Assembly (NCBI GenBank): GCA_001824455.1
Contig: MHXL01000128.1
Span: 1-7,758 of the forward strand
Source of the DNA: Desulfuromonadaceae bacterium GWB2_53_15
GTDB taxonomy: Bacteria > Desulfobacterota > Desulfuromonadia > Geobacterales > Pseudopelobacteraceae
Length of the DNA: 7,758 nt
Direction of reading: 5' to 3'
Of this stretch, positions 1-7,070 are shown piece by piece (the stretch's first letter is position 1; each line of letters opens with the position of its first letter). A model generated the notes under the pieces. It saw nothing but the letters and a program-made list of their open reading frames with translations. It made no database searches and had not been told where the DNA came from. The translations under genes and the position numbers were made by a program.

Positions 1-636
1 TTCAAAGACGGTAAAGGCCTTGGTACTGCTGGCGATGGTGCGTACATCATCCAGAACGATGCGTGGACGGGTGCCGGCATACACAACCAGTTTTTCGATC
101 TGGGATGAGAGCTCCTGCAAATTGTTTCCGATAAGAAACGAAAGCAACTCCGCTGCTGCCGGTTCTATGGGTTTGCCATGCACATTGGCTTCGCTCTGGA
201 TAAAACTGCTGATTTTGTTGTCATAAAGACGTTTGAATTCCACCAGCGTGCCCTGCTTCTTGAGCTCCAGAAAAAACTTCTTGCGCTGGTCGATCTTGGC
301 GCCGGTAAATATCAGACAGGTGGTCGCAGCAGGGTTCTGAATGTAAGGAAGCAGGGCTTCGCAAGCCGAAGCGGTCAAGGCTTCGGCCCGTTTAACCAGG
401 ACCGCGCGGCGCTCGGCAAACATGGGAAGCGTCTGGGCGGCATCAACGATATCAATCCCCTTGGATTCATTACCGTAGAACACGTTGAAGTTAAAGTCCT
501 TAAGGGATGGCTCAATGGCCTTGTCGAGCAGATTGCGGGTAGCCCGATCAACGAGGAAGGATTCCTCACCATACAGGTAGCAAAGAACGGGGATCTTCCC
601 TTTCTGGAGGGATGTTTCAAACTCCTGAGCGGTCAT
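1..636 (-). CDS. holA: DNA polymerase III delta subunit (clamp loader), 3' end cut by window edge
   Basis: The clamp-loader delta subunit opens the beta sliding-clamp ring so that it can be placed on primed DNA. The frame read from the ATG at 636-634 stays open for 212 codons to base 1, so about the last third of a usual ~340-residue HolA is missing. Visible HolA-like features are an N-terminal stretch PVLCYLYGEESFLVDRA (residues 16-32), matching the delta-family start of the AAA-like domain; LVKRAEAL after the first helices; a TCLIFTGAKIDQRKKF segment; and NNLQELSSQIEKLVVYAG, the typical domain-II helix, followed by I-x-x-DDV. The start lies 2 nt after the lptE stop and has no clear Shine-Dalgarno sequence, so translation is probably coupled to lptE. 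Identification rests on motif memory, not a search. The leuS-lptE-holA order supports it. Confidence 0.88.
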   Translation of the reverse strand, partial: MTAQEFETSLQKGKIPVLCYLYGEESFLVDRATRNLLDKAIEPSLKDFNFNVFYGNESKGIDIVDAAQTLPMFAERRAVLVKRAEALTASACEALLPYIQNPAATTCLIFTGAKIDQRKKFFLELKKQGTLVEFKRLYDNKISSFIQSEANVHGKPIEPAAAELLSFLIGNNLQELSSQIEKLVVYAGTRPRIVLDDVRTIASSTKAFTVFE

Positions 637-638
637 AA

Positions 639-1145
639 TCAGTATGACTGTTCAACTGCGGTCAGAAATTTCTGTGCAAGAATTCTGGCGGCGGCGGCAA
701 GGGCAGCCTCTTCAGCAGAGCGCTGGAGAGCAAGGTCCGTGGATGCAGGATAATCTTGATAGGATTGGAACATACCTTTCCAGACCGGTGCGTTAGCACC
801 CTTACAGTGTAATTCCAATTCCACATCGATGGTCAGACGATATTCCTTGACCCGGTCTGCGGCGGTGTAGGAAACCGCACGACTTGAATATGAACGCAGA
901 GTGCCTTTAACCTGGAGATCGCCAGCAGCCTGGCTGCCAGCCGGAGATAATCCACGCATGGCATGCCCCTCCTCAAGCAGTGCCCTGCGTATAACCGTCT
1001 GGGCCGACGGACTGATGGTCTCATTGACTATAAAAGCTACCCACAGGGATTGTCCGGGAGCCAGGCGGTTTTCAGCAGAACCGGTCACATGGTAACCACA
1101 TCCCGCCAACAGAGTAAAAATTACGATTAAGGATAAAAATCGCAT
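639..1145 (-). CDS. lptE: LPS-assembly lipoprotein LptE
   Basis: LptE is the outer-membrane lipoprotein that plugs the LptD barrel and helps insert lipopolysaccharide into the outer leaflet. The product is 168 residues, the usual size. It begins MRFLSLIVIFTLLAGCGYHV: a short charged n-region, a hydrophobic core and a lipobox LLAGC, with Cys16 as the lipidated residue after signal peptidase II cleavage. The following GYH is common in LptE. The middle keeps family-like features: VAFIVNETISPSAQ, then a G-D-L-x-V-x-G-T-L strand and Y-R-L-T-I-D-V-E-L. I chose the ATG at 1145-1143 because it puts the signal peptide at the N-terminus and has a weak TAGG six bases upstream. An in-frame TTG at 1166 would add seven residues overlapping leuS. 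The gene starts 7 nt after the leuS stop and ends 2 nt before holA, so the three are probably one operon. Confidence 0.85.
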   Translation of the reverse strand: MRFLSLIVIFTLLAGCGYHVTGSAENRLAPGQSLWVAFIVNETISPSAQTVIRRALLEEGHAMRGLSPAGSQAAGDLQVKGTLRSYSSRAVSYTAADRVKEYRLTIDVELELHCKGANAPVWKGMFQSYQDYPASTDLALQRSAEEAALAAAARILAQKFLTAVEQSY

Positions 1146-1152
1146 ATCTGGC

Positions 1153-3624
1153 CTACCCCACCACAATATTAACCAGTTTTCCCGGAATGCAAATCACCTT
1201 GCGTACCTGCTTACCCTCAATAAACGGCAGTACCTTCTCATCCGCAAGGGCGATGGATTTCATGGTTTCCTCATCAGTGCCGGCAGGCACGGTAAACTTG
1301 GAGCGCAGCTTGCCGTTGACCTGGATGACCACCAGCGCTTCATCATCAACAACCGCTTCACGGTCGTAGTCGGGCCATGGCGTTTCAGACAGAGGTGTAT
1401 GATGCCCCATTCGCTGCCATAATTCTTCCGTTATATGGGGTACAAAAGGTGCCAGCATCTGCACCAGACTACCCAAGGCCTCCTTCATGACGGCCCCATA
1501 TTGGGGAGTAGCCAACTCCGCTCCCTGGAGGACGTTCAGCAATTCCATTACAGCGGCAATGGCGGTGTTAAAATGAAAACGTTCCTCGATATCCTCGGTG
1601 ACCTTTCTGATGGTCTTATGTACGGCGCGGCGCAGGGTACGTTCCTCGCCAGTGAGCGCAGACAGATTCACCGTTTTGGAGTTATTGATCAGGTCCAATC
1701 GGTCATGGACCAGTTTCCAGACACGATTCAGGAAGCGGAAGGATCCATCTACGCCCTGATCACTCCAGTCCAGATCCTTTTCCGGAGGTGCGGCAAATAG
1801 CGAAAAGAGACGGGCGGTGTCTGCGCCATAACGATCGATCAAGCCATTGGGATCAACCACATTGCCCTTGGATTTACTCATCTTGGCGCCGTCCTTGATG
1901 ACCATGCCCTGGGTCAGCAGTTTGGTGAACGGTTCATCGCAGGTTATATACCCCAGGTCGCGCAGCACCTTGGTGAAGAAACGGGCATAAAGCAGATGCA
2001 TGACAGCATGTTCGATTCCGCCGATATACTGGTCAACGGACATCCAGTAATCCACCCGCTCACTGTCGAGAGGTCCATCCAGAAGATCCGGGCAGCAGTA
2101 ACGAAGGAAATACCAGGACGACTGAACAAAGGTGTCCATGGTATCGGCCTCGCGCCGCGCAGGTTGACCACACAACGGGCAGGTTACGTTGATAAAGGAG
2201 TCAATCTTGGCCAGCGGGCTCCCCCCCTCGCCGGTAAATTCCACATCCATGGGAAGGCGAACCGGCAGATCCTGATCAGGTACCGGTACTACTCCGCATG
2301 CCTTACAGTAAATGATGGGGATTGGGTTACCCCAATAGCGCTGACGAGAGATGCCCCAGTCGCGCAGTCGGAAATTGACGGTCTTCTTACCGATCCCTTC
2401 CTGTTCCAGAAAATCGGCAATGGCCTCCTTGGCTGAATCGCTACGCAGACCGTCAAACTGGCTGGAGTTTGTCAGAATCCCTACTTCGGTGAAGGCTGCG
2501 GCCATGGACAGCGGATCAAGTGTTTCTCCCTCAGGCTGAATGACGACCTGAAGCGGCAGCGCATATTTACGTGCGAATTCAAAATCGCGCTGGTCGTGGG
2601 TAGGAACAGCCATGACAGCGCCGGTTCCATAGTCCATGAGGACAAAGTTGGCCAGGTAGATCGGCATATGCGCCTTGGTCAAGGGATTGATGCAGTAGGA
2701 GCCGGTGAAGACACCCTCCTTCTCAAAGTCCTCGGCGGTCCGCTTGATACGGTCGGTCTTTTTGACCTTCTCGATGAACGCATCCACCTCCTCTTTTCTG
2801 TCAGGCGTTGTAAGTTCCTCAGCCCGAGGATGTTCGGGTGCGAGTGACATGAAGGTGGCGCCATACACAGTATCCTGGCGTGTTGTAAAGACCTTGATTG
2901 CGTCGGCATTCCCTTCCAGAGGAAATTCGATCTCGCAGCCAAAGCTCTTGCCGATCCAGTTGCGCTGCATTACCAATACCCGTTCTGGCCAGCCAGGCAG
3001 GCGGTTGGTCCATTCAAGCAGCTCCTCGGCATAGTCGGTGATCCGGAAAAACCACTGATCCAGTTCCTTCTGATTCACCTCACTGTCACAGCGCCAGCAA
3101 CCACCATCCTCCACCTGTTCATTGGCCAGTACGGTTTCACACTTCGGACACCAATTGACAAAAGAGGTCTTTTTGTAAGCCAATCCTTTTTCATACATCT
3201 GCAGGAAAATCTTCTGTTCCCAACGGTAATATTCAACGTCACAGGTAGCCAGCTCCCGGCCCCAATCATAGGACAAACCCATCTTCTTGAGTTGGCCGCG
3301 CATGTAGGCAATATTTTCGTAGGTCCATTTAGCCGGATGGCTTTTATTCTGGATCGCCGCATTCTCCGCCGGCATCCCGAAGGCATCCCAGCCCATGGGA
3401 TGAAGCACATTAAAGCCGCGCATCCGCTTGAATCTGCCGATTACGTCACCGATTGAATAGTTGCGCACGTGGCCCATATGAATCCTGCCGGAGGGATATG
3501 GAAACATCTCCAACAGGTAATATTTCTGTTTTTCGCGGTCTTCAGTCACTGCAAAGGTCTTGGCTTCTTCCCAGTGCTGCTGCCATTTATCTTCAACGTT
3601 CCGAGGGTTATACTTCTGATCCAC
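1153..3624 (-). CDS. leuS: Leucyl-tRNA synthetase (class Ia, bacterial type)
   Basis: This enzyme charges tRNA-Leu with leucine in the cytoplasm. With the start chosen here it has 823 residues, normal for bacterial LeuRS. Visible motifs in order are the class I HIGH box as HMGH (residues 49-52, in [15 protein letters not shown]); a cysteine cluster CPKC...CWRC of the zinc-binding type; the CP1 editing domain with TTRQDTVYG and MAVPTHD, where Asp344 matches the editing aspartate known from E. coli LeuRS; a second cysteine cluster CKAC...CPLC; a W-rich [13 protein letters not shown] segment; and the KMSKS loop (581-585). An anticodon-binding helical domain and the small C-terminal domain (VIQVNGKLR) follow. 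I chose the GTG at 3624 because AAGGAAGAG sits at ideal distance before it and the protein then begins VDQKYNP, like relatives. In-frame ATG (3645) and TTG (3657) starts have poor ribosome sites. It is the first gene of leuS-lptE-holA. Confidence 0.96.
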   Translation of the reverse strand: MDQKYNPRNVEDKWQQHWEEAKTFAVTEDREKQKYYLLEMFPYPSGRIHMGHVRNYSIGDVIGRFKRMRGFNVLHPMGWDAFGMPAENAAIQNKSHPAKWTYENIAYMRGQLKKMGLSYDWGRELATCDVEYYRWEQKIFLQMYEKGLAYKKTSFVNWCPKCETVLANEQVEDGGCWRCDSEVNQKELDQWFFRITDYAEELLEWTNRLPGWPERVLVMQRNWIGKSFGCEIEFPLEGNADAIKVFTTRQDTVYGATFMSLAPEHPRAEELTTPDRKEEVDAFIEKVKKTDRIKRTAEDFEKEGVFTGSYCINPLTKAHMPIYLANFVLMDYGTGAVMAVPTHDQRDFEFARKYALPLQVVIQPEGETLDPLSMAAAFTEVGILTNSSQFDGLRSDSAKEAIADFLEQEGIGKKTVNFRLRDWGISRQRYWGNPIPIIYCKACGVVPVPDQDLPVRLPMDVEFTGEGGSPLAKIDSFINVTCPLCGQPARREADTMDTFVQSSWYFLRYCCPDLLDGPLDSERVDYWMSVDQYIGGIEHAVMHLLYARFFTKVLRDLGYITCDEPFTKLLTQGMVIKDGAKMSKSKGNVVDPNGLIDRYGADTARLFSLFAAPPEKDLDWSDQGVDGSFRFLNRVWKLVHDRLDLINNSKTVNLSALTGEERTLRRAVHKTIRKVTEDIEERFHFNTAIAAVMELLNVLQGAELATPQYGAVMKEALGSLVQMLAPFVPHITEELWQRMGHHTPLSETPWPDYDREAVVDDEALVVIQVNGKLRSKFTVPAGTDEETMKSIALADEKVLPFIEGKQVRKVICIPGKLVNIVVG

Positions 3625-3627
3625 TGT

Positions 3628-3636
3628 CTCTTCCTT
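3628..3636 (-). promoter_or_regulatory. Ribosome binding site deciding the leuS GTG start
   Basis: On the minus strand AAGGAAGAG ends three bases before the GTG at 3624-3622, and the core AGGA is seven bases from it. It is the only strong Shine-Dalgarno near the three in-frame candidate starts (TTG 3657, ATG 3645, GTG 3624), so it favours the GTG. Confidence 0.65.
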
Positions 3637-3657
3637 TCTCGTCATATCTCGATGCAA

Positions 3658-3663
3658 ATTATA
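3658..3663 (-). promoter_or_regulatory. Possible -10 element ahead of leuS
   Basis: The minus strand reads TATAAT here, a perfect sigma-70 -10 hexamer, 33 nt before the leuS GTG in the 49-nt gap after the cytochrome. No good -35 exists at 16-18 nt; the nearest candidate, TTGCAG (3682-3677), leaves only 13 nt and overlaps the cytochrome stop region. The site could allow leuS to be transcribed independently of the cytochrome, but a chance match in AT-rich DNA is equally possible. Confidence 0.25.
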
Positions 3664-3673
3664 TAATCACACT

Positions 3674-5914
3674 TTACTGCAAGGGTTGAGGACGCCAATC
3701 AGATTCCTTCTGGTGACAACGTTCACAAGCCAATGGATCCTTAACACTGAATGCCATACTTGCCCCATGGCAGGAACCACAGAACTTGCCTTGGTCCATT
3801 TCCTTCATCACCCAGCGTTTATCACTATTGCCTGAGCTAACAATTGAATAGTGGCAATCGTTGCAACCGTAACCCTGCTCTTGGTGAACCTTGTGGCTGA
3901 AATCTACATTGCCTGTACTTGCCTGCAATTCATAACGAATTGTCTTGGGATTTCCCGGGTGGCATTTTTGACAGTTGGCCTTGACCCCAAAAACGGTGCT
4001 GTCGTCGTGACAGGCCCCACAGGATTGCCCCTTCTCCATCTGTGCCATTGTACTGAGCTTGTTGCCAGGACCCGGGATAAAGAGTGCGGGATGACAATCC
4101 TTGCAGCTATATGCTGCAAGGTGAACTGTATGGCTGAACATCGCGCTTCCTGGTTTGAAATTGATATTTTTCACCGGATGACAGCGAACACAACCATCCT
4201 TGAGGCCAAAGGCAGACTTAGCATCATGGCAAGCGCCACACGACTGCCCCTTTTCCATGTCTGACATGCTGAAACGCTTACTTGCCTTACCGGCCACAAA
4301 AATGGCGTTATGACACTCTGAACATTTGAACAGAGCACCGTGTTTCTTATGACTAAACGTAGTGTCACCGGTGTCCTTAACCTTAAAGGTTATATTTACA
4401 GTTGACTTGTGGCACTTGTCACAATCACCTTTGACGCCAAAGGCGGTTTTACTTTCATGGCAGGCACCACAGGATGCACCCTGCTCCATCTGGGACATGG
4501 TTGAACGCTTATTGTCGGGTCCGGCATTATAGAGCTGGTTGTGGCAGTCGCTGCAGGTATACATACCGAGATGACGCTCATGACTAAAACGGGCATCATC
4601 AGAGAACAAGACCTCTTTGACCGGATGGCATTTACTGCAGCCTTTTTTGACGCCAAAGGCGGTCTTGTCATCATGGCAGGCGCCACAGGACTGACCCTTC
4701 TCCATATCAGCCATGGAAAAGCGTTTGGCGGCTACGCCAGTACTTAGAATGGCATTATGGCAGTCGCCGCAGGTAAATAAATTACCATGCCTGCCATGAC
4801 TAAAATTTACAACCCCGGCATCCTTGATTTTAAAGGAAATATCAGCTGGTGGTAAGGGATGACACTTATCACAATTTGATGTGACACCAAAGGCGGTTTT
4901 GCCATCATGGCAGGCGCCACAGGACTCGCCTTTTTCCATCTGTGGCATGTTAAAACGTACGCTATGGGCGCCACCAATGAATATTGAGCTATGACAGTCA
5001 CCACATTTAAATAGCGCAGTATGCGATGGATGGCTGAAACGGGCACCAAATGCCTTAAAAGCGATATTTTTGATATTCTGATGGCACTTCTGACAATCGC
5101 CTTTGACAGAAAAAGCGGTCTTGCCATCGTGACAGGCTCCACACGACTCACCACGTTCCATATCACGCATAGTGCCATGCTTACGATTAGGACCTGGTAC
5201 AAACAGATTATTATGACAATCAGCACATTTATAGGATATATCCAGATGTAATTTATGACTGAACACTGACTCGCCAGCCATTTTGACATCATTCACCTGA
5301 TGGCACTTAACGCAATCCCCTTTTACCGAGAAAGCGGTCTTGCCCTCGTGGCAGGCACCACAACCTTTGCCCCGTTCCATCTGGGCCATGCTAAGGTGGG
5401 CATTGTCCTTAATAGTCCTAAAAAGAGAATCGTGACAGTCGCTACAGGTGTACATCCCTAAATGTTTACCGTGACTGAAGGTCAGCGTACCGAAATCTGG
5501 TATTTTTATGGGAACATCCCCTACAGGATGACACTTGGTACAGCTACTGAGCTGAGTTGCGCCGGGAGTTTGCTTGTTATGGCAGGCACCGCATGATTTG
5601 CCCTTCTCCATATCCGCCATGGTATATACGGGGTTCTTCTTACGTGTTACGTGGAAGATAGTATTATGGCAGGCAGAGCAGTTGTTAACAAGACGCTGCA
5701 GGTGGCTGTCATGTTCAAAGGGCACCTTACCTGCTTTTTGGGTGGTGAAGTAAAGCGTTTCCTTGATATCTACTCCGTTACTTGGCACCGGACACACCAG
5801 CAGCGCAGCAACAAGCATTAACAAGTTATAAATTATTTTCAGCTTTATTTTGGCGGAAAATAATTTTGTTAACTCACTTAACTTGCTTATAAGGATAAGA
5901 CCTTTCCTGTTCAT
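3674..5914 (-). CDS. Exported 27-haem c-type cytochrome made of nine triheme c7 modules
   Basis: This is a predicted periplasmic electron-transfer protein of about 746 residues. A long basic n-region and a hydrophobic core (about residues 27-41) form a signal peptide, probably cleaved after SNG (47/48). The mature part is nine tandem modules of roughly 66-76 residues, each with three CXXCH sites, giving 27 haems. All 54 mature cysteines sit in these motifs, so none is left for disulfides or lipid attachment. Each module reads F-x-H-x-x-H, C-x-x-C-H, M-x-x-M-[ED]-x-G, C-G-[AS]-C-H, C-x-x-C-H. This resembles cytochrome c7 (PpcA family), and especially the polymeric c7 proteins of Geobacter sulfurreducens: GSU1996 with 12 haems and, as I recall, GSU2210 with 27. 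I chose the ATG at 5914 because AGGA is seven bases before it; the ATG at 5920 would add two residues with AGGA only one base away. The redox partner and exact location in the envelope are not shown by the sequence. Confidence 0.93.
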   Translation of the reverse strand: MNRKGLILISKLSELTKLFSAKIKLKIIYNLLMLVAALLVCPVPSNGVDIKETLYFTTQKAGKVPFEHDSHLQRLVNNCSACHNTIFHVTRKKNPVYTMADMEKGKSCGACHNKQTPGATQLSSCTKCHPVGDVPIKIPDFGTLTFSHGKHLGMYTCSDCHDSLFRTIKDNAHLSMAQMERGKGCGACHEGKTAFSVKGDCVKCHQVNDVKMAGESVFSHKLHLDISYKCADCHNNLFVPGPNRKHGTMRDMERGESCGACHDGKTAFSVKGDCQKCHQNIKNIAFKAFGARFSHPSHTALFKCGDCHSSIFIGGAHSVRFNMPQMEKGESCGACHDGKTAFGVTSNCDKCHPLPPADISFKIKDAGVVNFSHGRHGNLFTCGDCHNAILSTGVAAKRFSMADMEKGQSCGACHDDKTAFGVKKGCSKCHPVKEVLFSDDARFSHERHLGMYTCSDCHNQLYNAGPDNKRSTMSQMEQGASCGACHESKTAFGVKGDCDKCHKSTVNITFKVKDTGDTTFSHKKHGALFKCSECHNAIFVAGKASKRFSMSDMEKGQSCGACHDAKSAFGLKDGCVRCHPVKNINFKPGSAMFSHTVHLAAYSCKDCHPALFIPGPGNKLSTMAQMEKGQSCGACHDDSTVFGVKANCQKCHPGNPKTIRYELQASTGNVDFSHKVHQEQGYGCNDCHYSIVSSGNSDKRWVMKEMDQGKFCGSCHGASMAFSVKDPLACERCHQKESDWRPQPLQ
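3713..5725 (-). repeat. Nine-fold tandem array of triheme c7 coding modules
   Basis: Approximate module spans, in reading order: 5725-5528, 5509-5300, 5287-5081, 5065-4859, 4840-4625, 4612-4409, 4393-4178, 4165-3959 and 3940-3713. The third-haem histidines are 76, 73, 74, 78, 72, 77, 73 and 82 residues apart. Conservation is strongest around the second haem site (MEKG-x-SCGACH-x-x-K-T-A-F-G-V-K) and weakest in the linkers between modules. Modules 1 and 9 diverge most: module 1 lacks the KTAF segment after haem 2, and module 9 has DQG and CGSCH instead of EKG and CGACH. Confidence 0.92.
3959..4840 (-). repeat. Duplicated two-module (six-haem) unit inside the cytochrome
   Basis: Modules 5-6 (4840-4409) and 7-8 (4393-3959) look like two copies of a two-module unit. 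Module 5 and module 7 align without gaps over 76 residues with about two thirds identity. They share a long linker I-x-F-K-x-K-D-x-G, then HG-x-LF, KRFSM and HPVK. Modules 6 and 8 share a short linker, HL-x-x-Y, GP-x-NK and STM-x-QM. Spacings alternate long, short, long, short (78, 72, 77, 73 residues). The match was made by eye. Confidence 0.6.
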
Positions 5915-5921
5915 TTTCATA

Positions 5922-5925
5922 TCCT
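5922..5925 (-). promoter_or_regulatory. Shine-Dalgarno of the cytochrome gene
   Basis: The minus strand reads GGGTAGGAT directly before the first ATG (5920). The AGGA core is seven bases from the second in-frame ATG (5914) but only one base from the first, which favours the second ATG as the start. Confidence 0.5.
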
Positions 5926-5948
5926 ACCCACTCTCGATATGATTGCGG

Positions 5949-5963
5949 CACAGCCAGGCTGTG
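5949..5963. promoter_or_regulatory. 15-nt palindrome between cheB and the cytochrome gene
   Basis: CACAGCC-A-GGCTGTG is a perfect seven-base inverted repeat around one base, about 35 nt before the cytochrome start and inside the only gap between cheB and that gene. As RNA it could fold into a six-base-pair hairpin with a three-base loop. No U-run follows on the minus strand, so it is not a normal intrinsic terminator. It could be an operator or a leader hairpin near the ribosome site. Confidence 0.4.
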
Positions 5964-5978
5964 TCGGCATAATACATA

Positions 5979-6000
5979 TTAAATCAATGGTTTATATCAA
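5979..6000 (-). repeat. Direct repeat TTGATWTAA with 13-nt period
   Basis: On the minus strand TTGATATAA (6000-5992) and TTGATTTAA (5987-5979) differ at one base and are 13 nt apart. The first copy spans the cheB stop codon. They lie upstream of the palindrome and could be regulator half-sites or promoter elements. TTGATA followed after 20 nt by TATTAT (5974-5969) resembles a poorly spaced sigma-70 promoter. The local DNA is AT-rich, so chance is a real alternative. Confidence 0.25.
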
Positions 6001-7070
6001 ACAAAACTGCCTTTGAGGAGTATTTCCCTCGCCACTCTCTGCAGAGGAACAACTCGGTCAACAAGGCCGGTTGCCACAGCTTCCCGGGGCATACCGTAAA
6101 CTACAGCTGTTTGGTCGGATTCGGCGATTATATAGCCACCCTGTTCCTTAACCGATCGCACCCCTTTGCTGCCATCATTTCCCATGCCGGTAAGGATAAC
6201 CGCAATCATGCGTTTGCGGTAAATCGAAGCACACGATTCAAGCATGACATCCACAGATGGAACATAGCGATCAGCTTGTGTTGGTGAAACTATCCTGACA
6301 ACAACCTGCCCAGCATTGACCTCTAAGACAAGATTAAACCCGCCAGGGGCAATTAAAATTTTTCCGTGAAGGACATGATCGCCGTCTTCGGCTTCTTTGA
6401 CCTCAAACTGTGACGAACGATTAAGACGCTCTGCAAAGGCACGGGTAAAACCAGCCGGCATATGTTGTGAAACCACTACCGCAAAAGGATACTTTTTTTC
6501 AAAAGAAGAGAAGATATTCTGCAGCGCCGGCGGACCACCGGTAGATGCGCCAATAGCAACAATATCTATAGGATGCTGGAGCAATCTAACATTGTCTCCG
6601 CCGTAATGCGCTGATTCGTGCTGTTCGGTCTGTTCTAAGCTTGGGTGCGGATAACGACGTCGAACGCTGTTTTTCTTAAGATTAACAATTTGGAGTACCT
6701 TCTGTTGCAGATCACCCTGTATCTGAAGTAGCTCAATCGACGCAGTGCTGGACGGTTTGGCGATAAAATCAAGTGCGCCAAGCTCAAGTGCTTTGAAAAC
6801 CTTGTCAGCGCCGCTCAGGGCACTGATGACAATCACCGGCATCGAGAAACGGGTGGTCAAAATACGCAGAAGCGTAAAACCATCCATTTTAGGCATTTCA
6901 AGATCAACGGTCACCAAGTCCGGTTTGAGGGCAATCACCTTCTGAATCCCCTCCTCACCGTTGGTGGCATATCCAACCACCTCAATTTCACTCATCTCTT
7001 CAAGCATTTTCGAGATACTACGCCGACTGAAGGCTGAATCATCAACCACCAATACTCTGACCTTTTTCAT
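5997..7070 (-). CDS. cheB: Chemotaxis response regulator / protein-glutamate methylesterase CheB
   Basis: CheB removes methyl groups from glutamates of chemoreceptors (and deamidates glutamines) to reset receptor sensitivity. Its activity rises when CheA phosphorylates the receiver domain. The 357 residues are the usual full length. The receiver domain (about 1-120) has the acidic pair Asp10-Asp11, phospho-acceptor Asp56 in [11 protein letters not shown], switch residue Ser83 and Lys105 in AKPS. A linker of about 45 residues follows. The methylesterase domain carries the catalytic triad expected for the family: Ser176 in GASTGGP, His203 in SQHMP and Asp299 in LTGMGNDG. No key residue is missing. 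The ATG overlaps the cheR stop by 4 nt (ATGA), so the two are translationally coupled, with only a G-rich run as ribosome site. No CheA, CheW or receptor is in the window, so which pathway it serves is unknown. Confidence 0.96.
   Translation of the reverse strand: MKKVRVLVVDDSAFSRRSISKMLEEMSEIEVVGYATNGEEGIQKVIALKPDLVTVDLEMPKMDGFTLLRILTTRFSMPVIVISALSGADKVFKALELGALDFIAKPSSTASIELLQIQGDLQQKVLQIVNLKKNSVRRRYPHPSLEQTEQHESAHYGGDNVRLLQHPIDIVAIGASTGGPPALQNIFSSFEKKYPFAVVVSQHMPAGFTRAFAERLNRSSQFEVKEAEDGDHVLHGKILIAPGGFNLVLEVNAGQVVVRIVSPTQADRYVPSVDVMLESCASIYRKRMIAVILTGMGNDGSKGVRSVKEQGGYIIAESDQTAVVYGMPREAVATGLVDRVVPLQRVAREILLKGSFV

Noticed and set aside
178..753. 191-codon plus-strand open frame
   Set aside because: It lies antisense to holA and the end of lptE, whose products are recognisable. 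It has no recognisable motif and no ribosome site. It is a shadow frame.
1143..1166. TTG start for lptE at 1166
   Set aside because: It would place seven residues (MWWGRPD) before the signal peptide and overlap leuS. The ATG at 1145 gives a normal lipoprotein signal.
3851..5292. Several antisense and alternative-frame open frames across the cytochrome
   Set aside because: They recur with the module period because the repeat DNA is itself repeated in other frames. The CXXCH frame explains the whole region.
5786..5800. Lipobox in the cytochrome leader (LLVC)
   Set aside because: The residue before the Cys is Val, where Gly, Ala or Ser is expected, and an SNG signal peptidase I site follows closely. 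A lipoprotein is unlikely.
5868..5882. GTTAA-CTCAC-TTAAC inverted repeat in the cytochrome leader
   Set aside because: Five-base arms in AT-rich coding DNA are expected by chance, and nothing else supports a function.
5949..5963. Intrinsic terminator for cheB
   Set aside because: The stem is short and no T-run follows on the minus strand, so it does not meet the usual form.
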